From the NCBI RefSeq assembly GCF_002803845.1, contig NZ_CP024985.1, positions 2,232,001 through 2,296,000 of the forward strand: a DNA stretch of 64,000 nt, given 5' to 3'. The position numbers and the translations under genes are program-made. This document shows positions 16,908-25,438 of the stretch, one piece after another. Position 1 is the first letter of the stretch, and each line of letters begins with the position of its first letter. The stretch is from Streptomyces lavendulae subsp. lavendulae (GTDB taxonomy: Bacteria; Actinomycetota; Actinomycetes; Streptomycetales; Streptomycetaceae). Below the pieces are notes generated by a model. It did not search any database and had not been told where the DNA came from. It worked only from the letters and a program-made list of their open reading frames with translations.

Positions 16908-17309
16908 ATGACTCCACGACTCGACATGATCGGCCTGGTCGTCTCCGACATGGCCGCCTCGCTCGCCTTCTACCGCCGGCTCGGCCTCGACGTGCCCGCC
17001 GGCGCCGACGCCCAGCCGCACGTCGAGGCCACGCTCCCCGGCGGTCTGCGGATCGCCTGGGACACCGAGGACGTCGTGCGCTCCTTCGACCCCTCCTGGA
17101 CCCCGCCCACCGGCGGCGTCCGCCGGGAACTGGCATTCCTGTGCGAATCCCCCGCAGAGGTGGACGCGCTGTACGCCGAGCTGACGGAGGCCGGTCATCC
17201 GGGTCATCTGAAGCCCTGGGACGCCTTCTGGGGCCAGCGCTACGCGGTCGTCCTCGACCCCGACGGCTGCGGGGTCTCGCTGTTCGCCCCCTCCGACGCC
17301 GCCCGGTAG
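16908..17309 (+). CDS. VOC-family (glyoxalase/bleomycin-resistance-like) protein
   Basis: 133 aa with two beta-alpha-beta-beta-beta modules: MTPRLDMIGLVVSDMAASLAF at the start and a second half ending DPDGCGVSLFAP. VOC proteins bind a metal or a small ligand and include lyases, dioxygenases and drug-binding proteins. A possible metal Glu appears in HVEATL. Its last 70 bp overlap the convergent AraC-type gene on the other strand, an arrangement suggesting mutual interference or a regulator/target pair. Confidence 0.85.
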   Translation: MTPRLDMIGLVVSDMAASLAFYRRLGLDVPAGADAQPHVEATLPGGLRIAWDTEDVVRSFDPSWTPPTGGVRRELAFLCESPAEVDALYAELTEAGHPGHLKPWDAFWGQRYAVVLDPDGCGVSLFAPSDAAR

Positions 17310-17974
17310 GCCCCGAGGGTGGTCCCGGTCAGCGCCCGTACCTCGCGGGCCAGATGCGCCTGGTCGGCGTACCCGGCGGTGTGGGCCACCTCGGCCTGGG
17401 GCAGCCCGCGCCGGGTGAGGGCCAGGGCCCGCTGGAGGCGCAGCACCCGCCCCAGCGTGCGGGGCCCGTAGCCGAAGGCGTCGAGGCAGCGCCGACGCAG
17501 CTGGCGTTCGCCGAGGCCGACGTCGTCGGCGATGGCGGCCACCGGCCGGCCCGCCCGCAGCCGGGCCGTCACCTGCGCGGGGAGCGGATCGGGCGGGCCG
17601 ACGGCGCGGGCGCGGGTCAGGGCCAGCGCTTCGAGGCCGGCGCACGGGTCCTCGTGGGCGGCGATCCGTTCGGTGAGCCGGCGCACCTCGGCGGCGGGCC
17701 ACAGGTCGGCCAGTTCCACCCGCCGGTCGCGCAGCTGCGACGCCGGTACGCCGAGCAGCGCGGGCGCGGCGCCGGGGGCGAGCCGCAGCCCGGCGAAGGA
17801 CCGGCCGGGGACCTCCCCGGCGGGGTGCGGTCCGGTGTCGGGCCCGGCCACCAGCAGCCGGCCCCCGGCCCACAGCAGGTCCATGCACCCGTCGGGCAGC
17901 ACGACCCCGCCCGGTCCCCGGGCCCGCCAGACCACGGCTCCGGCGACGGCGGCCGACGGTGCTTCCTCGTACAC
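17240..17974 (-). CDS. AraC-family transcriptional regulator
   Basis: 244 aa. The C-terminal third is an AraC double helix-turn-helix (VAAIADDVGLGERQLRRRC, then AEVAHTAGYADQAHLARE). The N-terminal half is of the DUF6597 type (VLPDGCMDLLW), probably for effector sensing. The 3' end overlaps the VOC gene by 70 bp in antisense. Family members in this subgroup often regulate a neighbouring VOC or oxidoreductase gene, so the VOC gene is the first candidate target. Confidence 0.88.
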   Translation of the reverse strand: MYEEAPSAAVAGAVVWRARGPGGVVLPDGCMDLLWAGGRLLVAGPDTGPHPAGEVPGRSFAGLRLAPGAAPALLGVPASQLRDRRVELADLWPAAEVRRLTERIAAHEDPCAGLEALALTRARAVGPPDPLPAQVTARLRAGRPVAAIADDVGLGERQLRRRCLDAFGYGPRTLGRVLRLQRALALTRRGLPQAEVAHTAGYADQAHLAREVRALTGTTLGAYRAASEGANSETPQPSGSRTTA

Positions 17975-18025
17975 GCCACCAGGCTATGCCCGGCCTCCCG
18001 CCCCCGGCCCCGGCCCCCCGCGCCC

Positions 18026-18077
18026 CCGCAACCGCAACCGCAACCGCAACCGCAACCGCAACCGCAACCGCAACCGC
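18026..18077. repeat. Hexanucleotide tandem repeat (CCGCAA)8
   Basis: Eight exact copies of CCGCAA run from 18026 to 18073, with a partial ninth copy ending at 18077, directly against the stop codon (18078-18080) of the YihY-type gene. On the minus strand it reads TTGCGG and is transcribed as the immediate 3' UTR of that gene. Perfect copies imply recent slippage. Confidence 0.95.
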
Positions 18078-19193
18078 TCAGTGCTTGCGCAGCCGCGAGG
18101 TGTAGTCCTCGGGCGGCAGGAACTTCGACCAGCGCTCCGGGAACTCCGACGGCATCCCGGCGTCCTCGTCGTCCTCGGACTCCCCCTCGGCCAGGGCCCG
18201 CCAGGCGGCGGCCCGCGCCACCAGCTGCGCGGCCTCGGCCTCCCGTACGCGTTCGTTGGCCTCGCGCGCCGCGGCGGTGGCCACCGACGGCCAGACCCGG
18301 TCGATGGCGGCGTTGACGGCCGCGCCGACGAGCACGGCGAAGGCCGAGATGCCGATCCACAGCAGGATCGCGACGGGCGCGGCGAGGGAGCCGTAGATGG
18401 TGGGCCCCTCGACGGTGTTGGTGAGGTAGATCCGCAGCAGGAACGAGCCCAGGACCCACATCGCGAGGGCCACCAGCGCGCCCGGCACGTCCTCGATCCA
18501 CGGCGAGCGGACGGGTACGGACACGTGGTACAGGGTGGTCAGGAAGGCGATGGAGAGCAGGGTGACCGTGGGCCAGTACAGGACCGCGATCACCTCCGTG
18601 CTCCAGGGCACCAGCCGGACCACCGCGTCGGGCCCGACGACCATCAGCGGCAGCACGATCGCGCCGATCAGCAGGGCGACCACGTAGAGGAGGAACGCCA
18701 GCAGCCGGGTCTTGACGATGCCGCGCTGCCCGTCGAGCCCGTACATGACGGTGATGGTGTCGATGAAGACGTTGACGGCGCGCGAGCCGGACCACAGGGC
18801 GAAGGCGAAGCCGAGGGAGATCAGGTCGGGACGGCCGCGGCTGGTGACGTCGTCGAGCATGGGTTTCGCGATGTCGTTGACGCCCCGGTCGGACAGGACG
18901 GTGCCGACCGCGCGCAGGATGTTCTCCTCGATGCTCTGCACGGACTGGGTGTCCGTCCACCCGTCGACGTAGCCGAGCAGGCCGAGGAGGCCGAGGAAGA
19001 GCGGGGGGAGGGAGAGGAGGGTGAAGAAGGCCGCCTCGGCCGCGAGCCCCAGGATCCGGTACTCGATGCACGAGTTGACGGTGTCTTTGAGCAGCAGCCA
19101 GGCCATCTTGCGCTTGGAGACGTTGCGGTAGAGGACCCTGGCCCGGTGGAGCCGTCCGGGGATCCGCTCGGTTGTTTCTTTTGCTGGCTGCAC
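18078..19193 (-). CDS. YihY/BrkB-family inner membrane protein
   Basis: 371 aa from GTG 19193; that start lacks a well-spaced ribosome binding site, and ATG at Met30 is an alternative. About six membrane helices lie between residues 45 and 290, with the family pattern AAEAAFFTLLSLPPLFLGLLG and GSLAAPVAILLWIGISAF. The C-terminal 80 residues are charged, helical and cytosolic. The family is often misnamed ribonuclease BN and its transport role is unproven. The start codon is only 17 bp from the divergent acyl-CoA dehydrogenase start. Confidence 0.88.
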   Translation of the reverse strand: MQPAKETTERIPGRLHRARVLYRNVSKRKMAWLLLKDTVNSCIEYRILGLAAEAAFFTLLSLPPLFLGLLGLLGYVDGWTDTQSVQSIEENILRAVGTVLSDRGVNDIAKPMLDDVTSRGRPDLISLGFAFALWSGSRAVNVFIDTITVMYGLDGQRGIVKTRLLAFLLYVVALLIGAIVLPLMVVGPDAVVRLVPWSTEVIAVLYWPTVTLLSIAFLTTLYHVSVPVRSPWIEDVPGALVALAMWVLGSFLLRIYLTNTVEGPTIYGSLAAPVAILLWIGISAFAVLVGAAVNAAIDRVWPSVATAAAREANERVREAEAAQLVARAAAWRALAEGESEDDEDAGMPSEFPERWSKFLPPEDYTSRLRKH

Positions 19194-19210
19194 GTCCTTA
19201 CGGTATCCGC

Positions 19211-20854
19211 ATGGCAGCCACCACCCACACAGTCAGCAACCAGGCCCCGCCGCTCGTCGGGTACGAGGCCTACCTCGGCGACCGGGCCCTCACCGAGGGG
19301 GTCGAGCGCCACCTCGCCGACGCGGACGCCGGACTCCGCGACGAGGTGCGCGAGGAGCTGACCTCGCTCGGCCGGGCGGCCGGTTCCGCGCAGGCCCAGG
19401 AGTGGGGCCGGCAGGCGAACGAGAATCCGCCGGTGCTGCGTACGCACGACCGGTACGGGAACCGGATCGACGAGGTGGAGTTCCACCCCGCGTGGCACCG
19501 CCTCCTCGGGCACGCGGTGACCTCGGGGCTCACCGACGCCTGGGGCCGGCCCGCGGGGCACCTGCGGCGGGCGGCCGGGTTCTTCCTGTGGTCGCAGGCC
19601 GAGTCGGGGCACGGCTGTCCGGTGTCGATGACGCACGCGGCGGTACCGGCGCTGCGGGCCGATCCGGAGCTGGCCGCCGAGTGGGAACCGCGGCTGACCT
19701 CGCACGTCTACGAGGAGGGGTTGCGGCCCGCGGCGCAGAAGGGCGGGGTGCTCTTCGGGATGGCGATGACGGAGAAGCAGGGCGGCAGCGACGTCCGGGC
19801 GAACACCACCGCGGCGGTGCCGCTGGACGCCTCCGGGGAGTACCTGCTGACGGGCCACAAGTGGTTCTGCTCGGCGCCGATGAGCGACGGTTTCCTGGTG
19901 CTGGCGCAGGCGCCGGGCGGGCTGAGCTGCTTCCTGGTGCCGCGGGTGCTGCCGGACGGGACGCGGAACGCGTTCGCGATCCAGCGGCTGAAGGACAAGC
20001 TGGGCAACAAGTCGAACGCTTCGGGCGAGATCGAGTTCGACGGGACGTGGGCGCGGCTCGTGGGCGAGGAGGGCCGGGGGGTGCGGACCATCATCGAGAT
20101 GGTCGCGGCGACCCGGCTGGACTGCGTGATCGGTTCGGCCGCGCTGATGCGCCAGGCCCTCACCCAGGCCGTCCACCACGCGGAGCACCGCTCTGCTTTC
20201 GGAGCACCGCTCATCGCCCAGCCGCTGATGCGCAACGTCCTCGCCGACCTCGCCCTGGAGTCGGAGGCGGCGACCGTCCTCACCCTGCGCCTCGCTGCCG
20301 CGTACGACGCCGGCACGGACCGGGAGCGGGCCTTCCTGCGCCTCGCGGTGCCGACCGCCAAGTACTGGGTGACCAAGCGGTGCACGCCGATGGTCGCCGA
20401 GGCCCTGGAGTGCCTGGGCGGCAACGGCTACGTGGAGGAGTCCGTACTGCCCCGCCTGCTGCGCGAGTCCCCGGTCAACTCGATCTGGGAGGGGTCGGGC
20501 AACGTCCAGGCCCTGGACGTGCTGCGCGCGCTCCAGCGGGAGCCGCAGGCGCTGAACGCCTTCCTCCAGGAGGTGGGGCTGGCCCGGGGCGCCGACCACC
20601 GGCTGGACGCGGCGATCAAGGACCTGCTGACCGAGCTGGCCGACCTCGACGGGATCCAGGCGCGGGCCCGCCGGGTGGTGGAGCGCATGGCCCTGGTGCT
20701 CCAGGGGTCGCTGCTGGTGCGGTGGGCGCCGCCCGAGGTGGCCGACGCGTTCTGCGCGTCCCGGCTCGGCGGGGACCGGGGCTCGGCCTTCGGGACGCTG
20801 CCGCACACCCTGGACCTGGGATCGGTGGTGGCACGGGCGCGGATCACGGGCTGA
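19211..20854 (+). CDS. AidB-like acyl-CoA dehydrogenase
   Basis: 547 aa from ATG 19211. It has the acyl-CoA dehydrogenase fold (TEKQGGSDVRANTT FAD/substrate region, HKWFCSAPMSD, ALECLGGNGYVEES, SPVNSIWEGSGNVQALDVLR) and the extra N- and C-terminal extensions typical of AidB. E. coli AidB is an FAD protein induced by alkylation that binds DNA and has weak isovaleryl-CoA dehydrogenase activity. Length and motifs fit AidB better than ordinary 380-aa acyl-CoA dehydrogenases. No ada or alk gene is nearby, so a DNA-damage role is only inferred. Confidence 0.85.
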   Translation: MAATTHTVSNQAPPLVGYEAYLGDRALTEGVERHLADADAGLRDEVREELTSLGRAAGSAQAQEWGRQANENPPVLRTHDRYGNRIDEVEFHPAWHRLLGHAVTSGLTDAWGRPAGHLRRAAGFFLWSQAESGHGCPVSMTHAAVPALRADPELAAEWEPRLTSHVYEEGLRPAAQKGGVLFGMAMTEKQGGSDVRANTTAAVPLDASGEYLLTGHKWFCSAPMSDGFLVLAQAPGGLSCFLVPRVLPDGTRNAFAIQRLKDKLGNKSNASGEIEFDGTWARLVGEEGRGVRTIIEMVAATRLDCVIGSAALMRQALTQAVHHAEHRSAFGAPLIAQPLMRNVLADLALESEAATVLTLRLAAAYDAGTDRERAFLRLAVPTAKYWVTKRCTPMVAEALECLGGNGYVEESVLPRLLRESPVNSIWEGSGNVQALDVLRALQREPQALNAFLQEVGLARGADHRLDAAIKDLLTELADLDGIQARARRVVERMALVLQGSLLVRWAPPEVADAFCASRLGGDRGSAFGTLPHTLDLGSVVARARITG

Positions 20855-21191
20855 ATGCGGTCCCCCTGGGCCGCGGTGATCCCCAAACCACCACGACCCG
20901 AACCGCCCAGCGCCGGGATCCGGGCCCGCCACGGTGGGACCGGGGGTGGCGCCGCGCCGACTCGGCACCACCCCACGATCCGAGAAGCCCCGAGGAAGGA
21001 GCTGCCACGCCGCTCGGCGGCGTGCCGATAGTTTCGGTCGGACGACCGGGGGTTGGCGAGGGTTGCGTACCGTTGCAACCCTGCGACCCTTCGGTGTGGA
21101 AGGTGCCTGCCGCACGTGCCCGGGGAACGGGCACGGACGGGACCGCCGGCACGCCTGCGCAGTACGTCCTGTTCAGCACGGGGAGGTTCCG
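20855..21191. other. 337-bp intergenic region with several inverted repeats, no gene seen
   Basis: It holds a terminator-like near-perfect hairpin at about 21004-21026 (arms differ at one base), a perfect 8-bp inverted repeat AGGGTTGC/GCAACCCT (21059-21066 with 21075-21082) and a perfect 8-bp hairpin CGTGCCCG/CGGGCACG (21115-21122 with 21128-21135). The last two lie in the leader or promoter of the downstream GAF regulator and could be operators or RNA hairpins. Confidence 0.5.
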
Positions 21192-22532
21192 GTGGCCCAC
21201 ACCTCAGGCGGCGCGGTGGACGTGGCACGCATAGCGGCCATGGACGCGCGGGAGGCGGCGCGTCTGCTCAAGGGCGTACGGGCCGCCGCGCTGGCCGGGG
21301 ACCGCCCCCCGGCCGCCCCCCGCCCGGAGATCGCCGAGTCCTGGCGGCGCATGCTGGCCGGCGGGGTGCACCCCGACCGGGACGCCCGCTCCCGGCTGCT
21401 GTCCAACGCCGAGACCGAGGAACGCCGGCAGGTCTCCCCGCTGCGGGAGATACTCCCGGTGCTGCGCGAGGGGCTGCTGCCCGCCCTCGACGAGGCCCTG
21501 CACATCATGGTCGTCGCCGACGCCGACGGGCGGCTGCTGTGGCGGGAGGGGCACAGCACGATCCTGCGCAAGGCGGACCGGCTGGGCTTCGCGGTGGGGG
21601 CCGACTGGGACGAGGCGGTGGTCGGCACCAACGGGGTGGGCACCGCGCTGGTGGCCCGGCGGCCGGTCCAGGTGTTCTCGGCCGAGCACTTCGTCTCCAG
21701 CCACCACGACTGGACCTGCGCGGGCGCGCCCGTGCACGACCCCCGGGACGGACGGCTGCTGGGGGTGGTCGACGTCAGCGGGCCGCTCGCCACCATGCAC
21801 CCGGCGACCCTGGCCTGGGTCACCTCCGTGGCCCGGCTCGCCGAGCACGAGCTGCGGGTGCGCCACCTGGAGTCGCTGGAGCGGCTGCGGTCGGTCGCCG
21901 CCCCGCTGCTGGCCCGGCTGACCGGGCGGGCCGTGGCCGTGGACCCGCACGGCTGGACGGCGGCCGTGAGCGGACTGGCCCCCGCCGACCGGATCCCGCT
22001 GCCGAAGGGACTGAGGCCCGGGCGGCTGTGGATCCCGCAGCTCGGCGACTGCGTGGCGGAGCCGCTGCCCGGCGGCTGGCTGCTGCGGCTGGAGCCGGCC
22101 CGCACGGCCGGGGCGGCGGTGAGCCGCGTCGTACTGGACCTGAGCCGGCCGCGGGCCTGGTCGGCGACCGTGTACGGGGCCGCGGGCAGCTGGTCCCAGG
22201 AGCTCACCCCGCGCCACGCGGAGCTGCTGTTCCTGCTGGCGGAGACCCCGCGCGGGCGGACCGCGGCCGAGCTCGCCGCGGAACTCTTCGGGGACCCGAC
22301 CCGTACGGTGACGGTCCGCGCCGAGCTGTCCCGGGTCCGCCGCCACCTCGCCGGGGTGCTGACCCACCGGCCGTACCGCTTCGCGGAGGACGTGGAGGTG
22401 GAGCTGATCCGCCCGGAGGACCCCGGCCTGCTGCTCCCCCACTCCACCGCCCCGGCGGTGGTCCGGGCCCGGCTGGGGAACGGTGGGGCCGGGGGACCCG
22501 GGGGAGGTCCGGGCCGTGACCGGGGGGTGTGA
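21192..22532 (+). CDS. GAF-domain transcriptional regulator lacking an AAA+ domain
   Basis: 446 aa from GTG 21192, placed by GGGAGG 5 nt upstream. The N-terminal 200 residues match the sensor half of AcoR-type activators (ESWRRMLAGGV, then DWDEAVVGTNGVGTAL and HDWTCAGAPVHDP). The sigma-54 AAA+ domain expected in proteobacterial AcoR is absent. Instead the C-terminus is a winged-helix-like segment (ELLFLLAETPRGRTAAELAAEL, RAELSRVRRHL). Actinobacteria lack sigma-54, and this shortened architecture is common in Streptomyces. Target and ligand are unknown. Confidence 0.85.
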   Translation: MAHTSGGAVDVARIAAMDAREAARLLKGVRAAALAGDRPPAAPRPEIAESWRRMLAGGVHPDRDARSRLLSNAETEERRQVSPLREILPVLREGLLPALDEALHIMVVADADGRLLWREGHSTILRKADRLGFAVGADWDEAVVGTNGVGTALVARRPVQVFSAEHFVSSHHDWTCAGAPVHDPRDGRLLGVVDVSGPLATMHPATLAWVTSVARLAEHELRVRHLESLERLRSVAAPLLARLTGRAVAVDPHGWTAAVSGLAPADRIPLPKGLRPGRLWIPQLGDCVAEPLPGGWLLRLEPARTAGAAVSRVVLDLSRPRAWSATVYGAAGSWSQELTPRHAELLFLLAETPRGRTAAELAAELFGDPTRTVTVRAELSRVRRHLAGVLTHRPYRFAEDVEVELIRPEDPGLLLPHSTAPAVVRARLGNGGAGGPGGGPGRDRGV

Positions 22533-22545
22533 TTCCCTGAGGCGC

Positions 22546-23109
22546 ATGAGCACCATCACTCTCACCACCTGGTCCCTCGAAATGACCTCGCCCGAGGATC
22601 TGGTCACCGCGGCCGTCCCGGGACCCGAGATCCGCGTGGAGCGCGCGGAGGTCCCCTCGCCCGAGTTCAGCCGTTTCCTGTACGCCTCGGTGGGCGGGGA
22701 CATCCACTGGACGGACCGGCTGTCGCTGACCCGTGCCGAGTGGGTGGAGCAGCTGGACCGGCCCGGTGTGGAGACCTGGGTGGCGTACGACCGGGGCACC
22801 CCGGCCGGGTACGTGGAGCTCGACCCGCAGCCCGACGGGGTGGTGGAGATCATGTACTTCGGCCTGCTCCCGGACTTCCGGGGCCGCCGCATCGGCGGGC
22901 ACCTGCTGTCGGTCGGGGTCGCCCGCGCCTGGGACCTCGCGGTCCGCTGGCCGGAGCGGGAGCCCACCCGGCGGGTCTGGGTCCACACCTGCAGCCAGGA
23001 CGGCCCGACGGCGATGGCCAACTACCAGCGCCGCGGCTTCAAGGTGTTCAGGACCGAGACCGAGGAGAAGCAGGAGACCCCGACCCCGGGCCCCTGGCCG
23101 GGCGCGTAA
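22546..23109 (+). CDS. GNAT-family N-acetyltransferase
   Basis: 187 aa. The acetyl-CoA motif is MYFGLLPDFRGRRIGGHLL at about residues 103-121 (R-x-x-G-x-G/A type), followed by a conserved Asn-Tyr-x-x-x-G-F (NYQRRGF). The acceptor substrate is not predictable. It begins 13 bp after the GAF regulator stop, so the two are probably co-transcribed. A strong hairpin terminator follows. Confidence 0.88.
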   Translation: MSTITLTTWSLEMTSPEDLVTAAVPGPEIRVERAEVPSPEFSRFLYASVGGDIHWTDRLSLTRAEWVEQLDRPGVETWVAYDRGTPAGYVELDPQPDGVVEIMYFGLLPDFRGRRIGGHLLSVGVARAWDLAVRWPEREPTRRVWVHTCSQDGPTAMANYQRRGFKVFRTETEEKQETPTPGPWPGA

Positions 23110-23158
23110 CCCCCGCCCGCGCACCACACCGCACCCACCCGTCGCACCCGCCCCACCC

Positions 23159-23198
23159 GCAGGAGCCCGGGTCCCCCTCAGGGGACCCGGGCTCCTGC
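23159..23198 (+). terminator. Strong hairpin terminator after the acetyltransferase
   Basis: A perfect 18-bp stem (23159-23176 with 23181-23198) closes a CTCA loop, 49 bp after the stop. There is no T-run. It separates this unit from the sulfur operon. Confidence 0.75.
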
Positions 23199-23430
23199 CG
23201 TGTCCGGCCCCGCCCGGGGGTCCCGCCCCGGGGTAGCGTGGAGCGGAGTCGAAGGCCGGATTCCGCCCCTCCCACGGGCCGCCCGGCCGGCCCCCGGAAC
23301 ACCGGCCCCCACCTGCGCAAAAGCCCCCGTCGAGGTGACGCCCGTCACGCGGTCCCACGATCCGGGACGACTTCGTCCGCATCGTGGACACTAGTGGACT
23401 CCTCCAATCGGCGCATGACACGCTTCCGCC
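23199..23430. promoter_or_regulatory. Promoter region of the sulfur-assimilation operon
   Basis: No gene is seen in this 232-bp stretch. It contains two perfect inverted repeats, GTGACG-CC-CGTCAC (23335-23348) and GGACGA-CT-TCGTCC (23365-23378), and a direct repeat GTGGAC at 23384-23399. One or more may be sulfur-responsive operators, but I cannot match them to a defined consensus. Confidence 0.35.
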
Positions 23431-23514
23431 ATGAATGGAGCTGGAATTGCCTTGGTGAGTCGGCGGCACGTCGACCTCGGCCGCATGTCCAGCGCCATCT
23501 GTCCGGCGCGCTGA
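23431..23514 (+). CDS. Sulfur-operon leader peptide (27 aa)
   Basis: ATG 23431 opens a 27-codon frame ending SRRHVDLGRMSSAICPAR. The RRHVDL...S.IC pattern is the known actinobacterial leader-peptide family found upstream of sulfur and cysteine genes. GTG 23455 is a possible shorter start. A single Cys codon (TGT at 23500) lies four codons before the stop. A nested stem-loop (outer arms 23598-23602 and 23629-23633, inner 23610-23614 and 23620-23624) follows before the sulfite reductase gene. Cysteine-dependent attenuation is the likely role, inferred from the family. Confidence 0.8.
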   Translation: MNGAGIALVSRRHVDLGRMSSAICPAR

Positions 23515-23731
23515 CGGAACCAGCCACCGCCGCACATCGCCGTGGTCCCCGCTGTCGCGGACACGTCGATCACCCGCAAGCCCCTTGAGGCCGAACACTG
23601 CCCACGCTCGCCGGCAAACCCGGCAAAAGGCAGTAATCAGCCACACCTGCTCAGAGACTCCAGCGTGACAGGGGCGCGCCGCCGCTTCCCCCTGCCCCCG
23701 CCTTGAGCCGTTGAAGAAGGACGTACCCGTC

Positions 23732-25438
23732 ATGGCCGCCACCCCCGAAACGCCCGCAGCCGCCCCCGCAGCCGCAGCGCGCCGCAAGACCGGCCGTCAC
23801 CGCGGCGAGGGCCAGTGGGCCGTCGGACACCACACGCCCCTCAACGGCAACGAGCAGTTCAAGAAGGACGACGACGGTCTCAACGTGCGGACACGCATTG
23901 AGACGATCTACTCCAAGACGGGCTTCGACTCGATCGACCCCAACGACCTGCGCGGCCGCATGCGCTGGTGGGGCCTCTACACCCAGCGCAAGCCCGGGAT
24001 CGACGGCGGCAAGACCGCGATCCTGGAGCCGGAGGAGCTGGACGACAAGTACTTCATGCTGCGCGTCCGCATCGACGGCGGCCGGCTGACCACCGAGCAG
24101 CTCCGCGTCATCGGCGAGATCTCCGAGGAGTTCGCGCGCGGCACCGCGGACCTCACGGACCGCCAGAACGTGCAGTACCACTGGATCCGGATCGAGGACG
24201 TCCCGGAGATCTGGCGCCGTCTGGAGGCCGTCGGCCTCTCGACCACCGAGGCCTGCGGTGACACGCCCCGCGTCATCCTCGGCTCGCCCGTCGCCGGCAT
24301 CGCCCAGGACGAGATCATCGACGGCACCCCCGCCATCGACGAGATCTACCGCCGCATCGTCGGCAACCCCGACTTCTCGAACCTGCCCCGCAAGTTCAAG
24401 TCGGCGATCTCCGGCTCGCCGCTGCTCGACGTGGCGCACGAGATCAACGACATCGCCTTCGTCGGCGTGAACCACCCCGAGCACGGTCCCGGCTTCGACG
24501 TCTGGGTCGGCGGCGGCCTGTCCACCAACCCCAAGCTGGGCGTGCGCCTGGGCACCTGGGTCTCGCTCGACGAGGTCCCGGACGTCTACGAGGGCGTCAT
24601 CTCGATCTTCCGCGACTACGGCTACCGGCGCCTGCGCACCCGCGCCCGCCTGAAGTTCCTCGTCGCCGACTGGGGTCCGGCCAAGTTCCGCCAGGTGCTG
24701 GAGGACGAGTACCTGAAGCGCAAGCTGACCGACGGCCCCGCGCCCGAGCAGCCCAGCGGCCAGTGGCGCGACCACGTCGGCGTGCACCAGCAGCAGGACG
24801 GCAGGTTCTACGTCGGCTTCGCGCCCCGCGTCGGCCGCGTGGACGGCGCCACCCTCACCAAGATCGCCGACGTCGCCGCGCAGCACGGCTCCGGCCGCCT
24901 GCGCACCACCGCCGAGCAGAAGATGATCGTGCTCGACATCGAGGCGGACCAGGTCGACTCGGTCGTCGCGGCCCTGGAGGCGCTGGACCTGCGGGTCAAG
25001 CCGTCCCCGTTCCGCCGCGGCACCATGGCGTGCACCGGCATCGAGTTCTGCAAGCTGGCCATCGTCGAGACCAAGGCGCGCGGCGCCTCGCTCATCGACG
25101 AGCTGGAGCGCCGCCTGCCGGACTTCGCCGAGCCGCTCACCATCAACATCAACGGCTGCCCGAACGCCTGCGCCCGTATCCAGGTGGCGGACATCGGTCT
25201 CAAGGGGCAGCTGGTCCTGGACGACGACGGCCGGCAGGTGGAGGGCTACCAGGTACACCTGGGCGGCGCCCTCGGCCTGGAGGCCGGCTTCGGCCGCAAG
25301 GTCCGCGGCCTCAAGGTCACCTCGGCCGGACTGCCGGACTACGTCGAGCGGGTCGTCACGCGCTTCCAGGAGCAGCGCGAGGACGGCGAGCGCTTCGCCG
25401 CCTGGGTGGGCCGCGCCGCCGACGAGGACCTCTCATGA
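23732..25438 (+). CDS. sirA: Ferredoxin-dependent sulfite reductase
   Basis: 568 aa from ATG 23732. It has two ferredoxin-like half repeats and the siroheme/4Fe-4S Cys set C434, C440 (ACTGIEFC) and C476, C480 (GCPNAC). The EACGDTPR segment (Cys175) matches the active-site region of mycobacterial NirA/SirA. With cysH, cysC, cysD and cysN directly downstream, six-electron reduction of sulfite to sulfide is the clear role rather than nitrite reduction. Its stop overlaps the next start (ATGA), so translation is coupled. Siroheme can be finished by the chelatase at the end of the cluster. Confidence 0.95.
   Translation: MAATPETPAAAPAAAARRKTGRHRGEGQWAVGHHTPLNGNEQFKKDDDGLNVRTRIETIYSKTGFDSIDPNDLRGRMRWWGLYTQRKPGIDGGKTAILEPEELDDKYFMLRVRIDGGRLTTEQLRVIGEISEEFARGTADLTDRQNVQYHWIRIEDVPEIWRRLEAVGLSTTEACGDTPRVILGSPVAGIAQDEIIDGTPAIDEIYRRIVGNPDFSNLPRKFKSAISGSPLLDVAHEINDIAFVGVNHPEHGPGFDVWVGGGLSTNPKLGVRLGTWVSLDEVPDVYEGVISIFRDYGYRRLRTRARLKFLVADWGPAKFRQVLEDEYLKRKLTDGPAPEQPSGQWRDHVGVHQQQDGRFYVGFAPRVGRVDGATLTKIADVAAQHGSGRLRTTAEQKMIVLDIEADQVDSVVAALEALDLRVKPSPFRRGTMACTGIEFCKLAIVETKARGASLIDELERRLPDFAEPLTININGCPNACARIQVADIGLKGQLVLDDDGRQVEGYQVHLGGALGLEAGFGRKVRGLKVTSAGLPDYVERVVTRFQEQREDGERFAAWVGRAADEDLS

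Noticed and set aside
18026..18077. Iterons or replication origin
   Set aside because: Six-bp perfect microsatellite without an initiator gene or AT-rich region.
23345..23579. Minus-strand small ORFs upstream of the sulfite reductase
   Set aside because: They are antisense shadows of the + strand leader peptide region.
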